Under the pieces are notes generated by a model. It was not told where the DNA came from. It searched no databases and saw nothing but the letters and a program-made list of their open reading frames with translations. The translations under genes were made by a program, and so were the position numbers. 64,000 bases of DNA from Sesamum alatum (lineage: Eukaryota; Streptophyta; Magnoliopsida; Lamiales; Pedaliaceae), in the NCBI GenBank assembly GCA_034509735.1, contig JACGWO010000003.1, forward strand, positions 12,400,001 through 12,464,000, written 5' to 3'. Every line of letters begins with the position of its first letter. The stretch's first letter is position 1. Shown piece by piece: positions 60,312-64,000 of this stretch.

Positions 60312-60662
60312 TGATGGGGTAAAATTCGGGAAGTATATGATCGAAGCACACTTACACATCTCAAGTCAAGAACTCCAAGCTTTACTCTCTTTATTGCTCT
60401 TAAAAAAAAGTCCCCTTTTACAATGAATTCACGATCTATTTATACTAAACAAATTATGAATGTGGAGAGGCGTAAAAACAATTTGGCCCCCCAACCGACC
60501 ACTATCTAACTAATATAATTAATGATTGGGGGTAATTTGGTAATTTACATAACACCACTAACTAATGGGTACAATGAAATGACCGGGGGGTAATTCGGTA
60601 ATCACATAAATGACTGGAGTTAATTCGGTAATTACATATGCGGATTGATCTTGTTACCATCG
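60312..60662 (-). mobile_element. 5' LTR of element E
   Basis: 351 bp from TGATGGGGTAAAATTCGG to CTTGTTACCATCG; the last A is mutated to G, inferred from the AAGAC duplication at 60663-60667. It matches the split left LTR apart from scattered substitutions and small indels. Confidence 0.88.
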
Positions 60663-60667
60663 AAGAC

Positions 60668-60806
60668 AATAGAATTTCGCACACAATACGAATGTGGACA
60701 TCACCTATAGAATTACCGTTCCACAACAGTTTCTTTGACCGTTTCATGGACCGGAAATTGGGAACGGTCATTCTTGTCCGTACCAATTCCTACATTTTTT
60801 TTAGTG
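60668..60806 (-). repeat. Right terminus of the CACTA transposon
   Basis: Subterminal ACCGTTCC (60715-60722) and GGAACGGT (60761-60768) followed by the end itself, CCAATTCCTACATTTTTTTTAGTG in two parts (CCAATTCCTACA, then TTTTTTTTAGTG), whose last base is 60806. Read inward this is CACTAAAAAAAATG. TTA at 60807-60809 would be the target duplication; its partner lies outside the window. Confidence 0.75.
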
Positions 60807-60809
60807 TTA

Positions 60810-61670
60810 TGTGGCTTGAATTGTGCTTGAAGTTGGGATTAGTCACTTTTTGTATGAGGATTCACGCCCAGAGCGTTTGAGATGTAAATACTATTAGAAT
60901 GCTTGGGACTGTGCAAATTTTTAATCGACGAACCTGGTGAAGAGATAGTGCTTCGAAGTGTTCACGTCAACTGCTTCAACTAGAGGGCGAAATGGTGCAA
61001 ATTGTTTAATCTCTTCCCATGTTTTTGTATTTAGCACAGGATTATAATGGATCCTAAGGTTTTACGTATAATTTTTATGCATAGTTTTAATTAGATTTAA
61101 GTTTTTAAAATTTCCACCGTCTTAGGTTAGGCCAATTAAAAAATCCTACATTCCCTCAGAACATCACCAGTAGACTCCATAAATTGAAGGACCATAAACG
61201 TGTAGGGTAAGATTTACCATGACATTGATCAACCCAATCTAGAAATTATGGTTGATTTTAAAGAGCAAGGCTTGCTTTATATTCATCTGAAGTGGGCTTG
61301 TAGACGAGTTTAATTCGAGAGACGTGGCTCTACATAAATGATGTTGTTGGTATAACCAATCCGGCCATTTTCCGACGATGTATTTATGTGAACTTTTGGA
61401 TAATAAATTTGAATATAATTAACTAAGTACAGCGTAAAAATACAAAGCATAAAGAGAAGCCTTTTTCAATTTAGATTATTTTAGAAAGCTTCATCTCCAT
61501 AAGGCCCTATACCAACATTCAAATAAAACTTAATAAACCACAAGTTTATTCCAAAGCAAATCTTGATCAAATAATATGGTCCGTCGAAGTTTAAGTTGAA
61601 AGCAAATTTCTATTACTTGACTTGATTTAATGTGTTTCCACCAAAAAAAAAGAAAAAAACAAAAAAAAAA
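60810..61670. other. Unassigned intergenic DNA
   Basis: About 0.86 kb between the transposon block and a MITE-like element. AT-rich, stops in all frames, no RNA gene or transposon signature recognised. Two A-rich runs lie at 61643-61670. Confidence 0.4.
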
Positions 61671-62101
61671 TGGTGAATTACAATGACGTCTCCTAAGGTT
61701 TAGCATGATTACGAATACCTGGCCTCTCATATTTTTAAAAATTACAAATACCCTCTTGAAGTTTGTAATTTTTAACCAAATACATGGAATTGTCTATTTT
61801 GCCATTGATTTTTTTTTAAATTGTAGAACAATCAGGCTAGATAAATTACATTATCGCTCATCTGTATTAAAAACATATGAAACCTCCCCCTACACATGTT
61901 AGTCCAAAAAATTTAAAAATTAATGAAAAAAATAATTCAGTTTAGATAAGGGTATTTTGGTCAATTCATCCATAAAATGGATGAAATTAAGTTATTTTCT
62001 AGACACTTTACATACCTCATGGAGGTATTTGTAATTTTTAAAAAATTAAAAAATATCTATAATTATGCCAAACTTTAGGGGAGATGATTGCAATTCTAAC
62101 C
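61671..62101. mobile_element. MITE-like element with long terminal inverted repeats
   Basis: The left arm (61671-61750, TGGTGAATTACAATGACG...AAAATTACAAATAC) pairs imperfectly with the reverse complement of the right arm (62023-62101, GTATTTGTAATTTTTAAA...GATTGCAATTCTAACCA). The arms share motifs such as CTCCTAAGGTTTAGCATGAT versus CCCCTAAAGTTTGGCATAAT. About 430 bp with no coding sequence between the arms. A target duplication is not clear, so the superfamily is undetermined. It could fold into a long hairpin if transcribed. Confidence 0.6.
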
Positions 62102-62338
62102 AAAAACAAAATAGCAAATACAATGAAAAAGTGGTCCAACTTCAAATTGACAATTAGGAAGAAGCACTTGGTTTTACTAAAAAAAGGAATAGCTTCGTCT
62201 CGTTAGACATTCTATTGAAAAATATGAAGCAATTAATTAGCTTTTTGGTATTCTCTGCTCTGGAGAAAAGAGAGCCCCAAATTTCCAGTTTTCCTTTATT
62301 TTAATCTGAATTCAACGCTTGGAAAATCTAGGATTTCA
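62102..62338 (+). promoter_or_regulatory. 5' flank and UTR of the Rab7 gene
   Basis: 237 bases between the MITE-like element and the ATG. A CTCTGCTCTGGAGAAAAGAGAG stretch (in parts near 62256-62275) and TTTTCCTTTATTTTAATC precede the start. No convincing TATA box; the transcription start cannot be set from sequence. Confidence 0.4.
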
Positions 62339-62755
62339 ATGGCGTCTCGTCGCCGTGTGCTTCTCAAAGTCATTATTCTCGGCGACAGCGGGTCTCTCAC
62401 CCTCTCTCTCACAAACACACACGCATTCGTGCATTAGTTTTTCAAAGTACTAATGCTTTTTTTTTTTCGTTTGATTGATATACTGCCAGGGTCGGTAAGA
62501 CATCCTTGATGAATCAGAATCCTTCTGCTGCAAAATGTTTTTCTATGGATATATTTAGTTTTATGTAAATTTTTTAGTATGTAGAATAATTATAATATTG
62601 GCATGAAAATTCGTTGTTGGGATCCTTTGTGTTGTCTTAATTGAGTTCAAAACAGATATGTGAATAAGAAATTCAGTAATCAATATAAAGCAACAATTGG
62701 GGCTGATTTCTTGACCAAAGAGGTCCAATTTGAAGACAGGATTTTTACATTGCAG
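62339..62755 (+). CDS. RAB7: Rab7-type small GTPase, first three exons (partial)
   Basis: Exon 1, 62339-62391: [18 protein letters not shown], the typical plant Rab7 start. Exon 2, from 62490: VGKTSLMNQ, completing the P-loop GDSGVGKTS that binds the nucleotide phosphates. Exon 3, 62656-62755: [19 protein letters not shown] then [14 protein letters not shown], with switch I and the Thr of ATIGADF. The switch II region (WDTAGQE), base-binding motifs and C-terminal Cys pair must lie beyond 64000. Intron 1 (62392-62489) is GT-AG. For intron 2 the junction expected from the protein (after CA at 62516) would have donor GA; the nearest in-frame GT donor is at 62565 and would add 16 residues. Rab7 acts in traffic to and fusion with the vacuole. 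Confidence 0.88.
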
Positions 62756-62912
62756 GTTAGCCTTTGTTGAGTTCTTTTATGTTTTCTTTATTGGCAATTC
62801 CTATTGTATTAATTTCTTTGTATTATGTTTTCAATCTCTTGGTTTGTTATTCATGCTTACTTTAATGAAATAATAGTTATCTTTTATGGTTGTAGTTGAT
62901 TCATAACGATCT

Positions 62913-62986
62913 TTGAAAACTTTATTTGCTTATGTACTCTATCTCAAACTTGAAAACTTTATTTGCTTATGTACTCTATCTCAAAC
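62913..62986 (+). repeat. 37-bp tandem duplication in Rab7 intron 3
   Basis: Two exact copies of a 37-base unit starting TTGAAAACTTTATTTGC at 62913 and 62950. The perfect match suggests a recent duplication, or an assembly slip. Confidence 0.9.
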
Positions 62987-63031
62987 TCAAGATGTATAAT
63001 TTTCCATCTTACCAAAAAAGATAGTGTTTTA

Positions 63032-63143
63032 GTGCGACACATGCGATTTTGCGTTGTTAATTCACTTTATCTGCAAGGTTAGTAGATGTGGAATATTGGC
63101 ATTTTCTTTTTACTGAAAAAACGCAATGAAAAATGTGTCGCAC
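63032..63143. repeat. Small inverted-repeat element in Rab7 intron 3
   Basis: GTGCGACACATGCGATTTTG and onward (63032-63055) pairs with the reverse complement of 63120-63143 (AACGCAATGAAAAATGTGTC and onward) at about 19 of 24 positions, with a 64-base loop. Possibly a worn MITE; no clear target duplication. Confidence 0.5.
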
Positions 63144-64000
63144 ATAGATGCTAGCTATCAGCACTTGTACAATCATATTTGAGTTTGAGCTCAAGCTCTA
63201 AAATATTTCTTGTGTTTGGCTTGGATTCTCTAGTTGAACCTTTATATTTAAGTGTTATTTGACAAAAATAAATTTTGTATGGTTTTTAGTGATTAACAGA
63301 TTGAATAATTTTGCTTGTTCTGCAAGCAACATTCTTTAATTTTAAAACATTCATAATCCTTCCAAGTATTTGAAATAGTTTCTTTTTTTCAAATTAAACT
63401 TACGTGCTGCATGTCATCTTTTTTTCTATTATTCTTGTTTCTAGTTATTCCAGCATCATTACTTATTTTTTCTTATCAAAAAACTAGTTTGCTGTGTCAA
63501 TCCTGTTGCTTTTCTAGAATAAAATTATTGGGAAAAGGATAATCTTTCTTGATTTATTGTTCACAAGCATCACTTATCTGCGCATGATAAACCTCTCAAG
63601 ATGTCCATCTTTGATATATTACACATCGACTCGTCGAGCCTAATATATATTTTTCTTTTTAGATACATAACTTGTCTTCTATATTTTATAAAAAGATATT
63701 AAGTTACTATTGCCTACATCACATTATTAATTGTTCTATGTTTTAGTTCATGATGTTTTTGTAGAAAATGAAAATTTTCAAATGGATAGTCCTTGAAATA
63801 TTTATGCAACTAACAAGATTTACTTCATATGATGAGGAAATCTTCCTTTGATTGTGATAGTTTAGAAGCATTTATACTATACAGAAGCCAAAGGAAATCT
63901 CAGGTAGTAGTTTTCTTGGTCAATAACGTAAGTAATCAAGGGTACTTTTCTATTAAAAAAAAAAATAGAGTAGCGTGTTTCTATAGAGTACAAGTGTTGT

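Larger units (their letters stand above)
36939..60662 (-). mobile_element. Short gag-only LTR retrotransposon E (TR-GAG-like), interrupted
   Basis: A minus-strand LTR element with AAGAC at 36934-36938 and 60663-60667. It has a right (5') LTR of 351 bp (60312-60662), a left (3') LTR of about 350 bp split at 37107/57149, a primer site, a gag with a protease fragment, and a polypurine tract. Without the nested insertion it is only about 3.7 kb and has no RT, RNase H or integrase. It fits the non-autonomous gag-bearing plant elements called TR-GAG and would depend on enzymes from a larger Ty3/gypsy (Tat-like) element. Confidence 0.85.
3268..60806 (-). mobile_element. CACTA (En/Spm) DNA transposon, interrupted, left end outside window
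   Basis: Three segments belong to one CACTA element: 3268-4861 (C-terminal transposase), 34177-36938 (N-terminal transposase and subterminal region) and 60668-60806 (terminus). Joining them across the duplications GAATC and AAGAC restores continuous similarity. The right end, read inward, is CACTAAAAAAAATGTAGG at 60806, with TTA next to it as the likely 3-bp target duplication. Subterminal GGAACGGT motifs occur in both orientations, as CACTA elements show. The left terminus is not in view because element A occupies the left edge. Confidence 0.8.
62756..64000 (+). other. Intron 3 of the Rab7 gene (continues beyond window)
   Basis: Starts with donor GTTAGC after TTGCAG. No IWDTAGQERF-coding exon is visible to the end of the window, so the intron exceeds 1.2 kb. 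AT-rich and T-rich as in plant introns. It holds a tandem duplication (62913-62986) and a short inverted-repeat pair (63032-63143). Confidence 0.75.

Noticed and set aside
1..64000. CRISPR arrays, operons, bacterial insertion sequences, tRNA or rRNA genes, endogenous pararetrovirus
   Set aside because: The repeats are LTRs and microsatellites, not regularly spaced units. The only tRNA-like matches are primer sites of 12-18 bases. All polymerase regions have integrase or RNase H neighbours of copia or gypsy type, with no movement or coat protein motifs.

Overview
The window is nuclear DNA of a flowering plant. The evidence is a Rab7-type GTPase gene with plant-style introns at the right edge, Ty1/copia and chromodomain-bearing Ty3/gypsy LTR retrotransposons, a CACTA (En/Spm) DNA transposon, and no prokaryotic gene organisation. 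About 60.8 of the 64 kb is one block of transposons inserted into each other. The species cannot be named from this sequence.

Layout, outermost first. A CACTA transposon carries a decayed TNP2-type transposase on the minus strand. It ends on the right at 60806 (terminus CACTAAAA read inward, TTA beside it), and its left end is outside the window. Into it went (1) copia element A, whose 5' LTR is 1265-3267 and whose body runs off the left edge; (2) copia element D, 4862-34171, target duplication GAATC; (3) a short gag-only LTR element E, 36939-60662, target duplication AAGAC. D contains a solo LTR (5978-8188), a complete but dead copia element C (8710-21997, duplication GACTC) and two solo LTRs (23849-25857, GGTCA; 26683-28666, CAACC). 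C contains a solo LTR (13958-17795), which holds yet another solo LTR (14170-16138). One LTR of E is split by a solo LTR (37108-57143, GTAAA), which is split in turn by a Tekay/Del-like chromovirus dimer, LTR-body-LTR-body-LTR (38086-56138, AAGGT). Nesting is up to five layers deep, and the matching 5-bp duplications fix the order of insertion.

Coding content of the elements. C and D encode related copia Gag-protease-integrase-RT-RNase H proteins full of stops, frameshifts and lost catalytic residues. The Tekay-like element is the youngest: its LTRs are nearly identical and its gag, protease, RT, RNase H, integrase and chromodomain are all recognisable. It also has an extra coiled-coil ORF upstream of gag. 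Its first body has three visible frameshifts. Its second has about twenty single-base indels but few substitutions, which looks more like poor consensus quality than age.

Right edge (60807-64000). After about 0.85 kb of unassigned DNA and a MITE-like inverted-repeat element, the first three exons of a Rab7 gene begin at 62339. The rest of that gene lies outside the window. The expected donor of its second intron reads GA instead of GT, while an in-frame GT donor 48 bases downstream would add 16 residues just before switch I.
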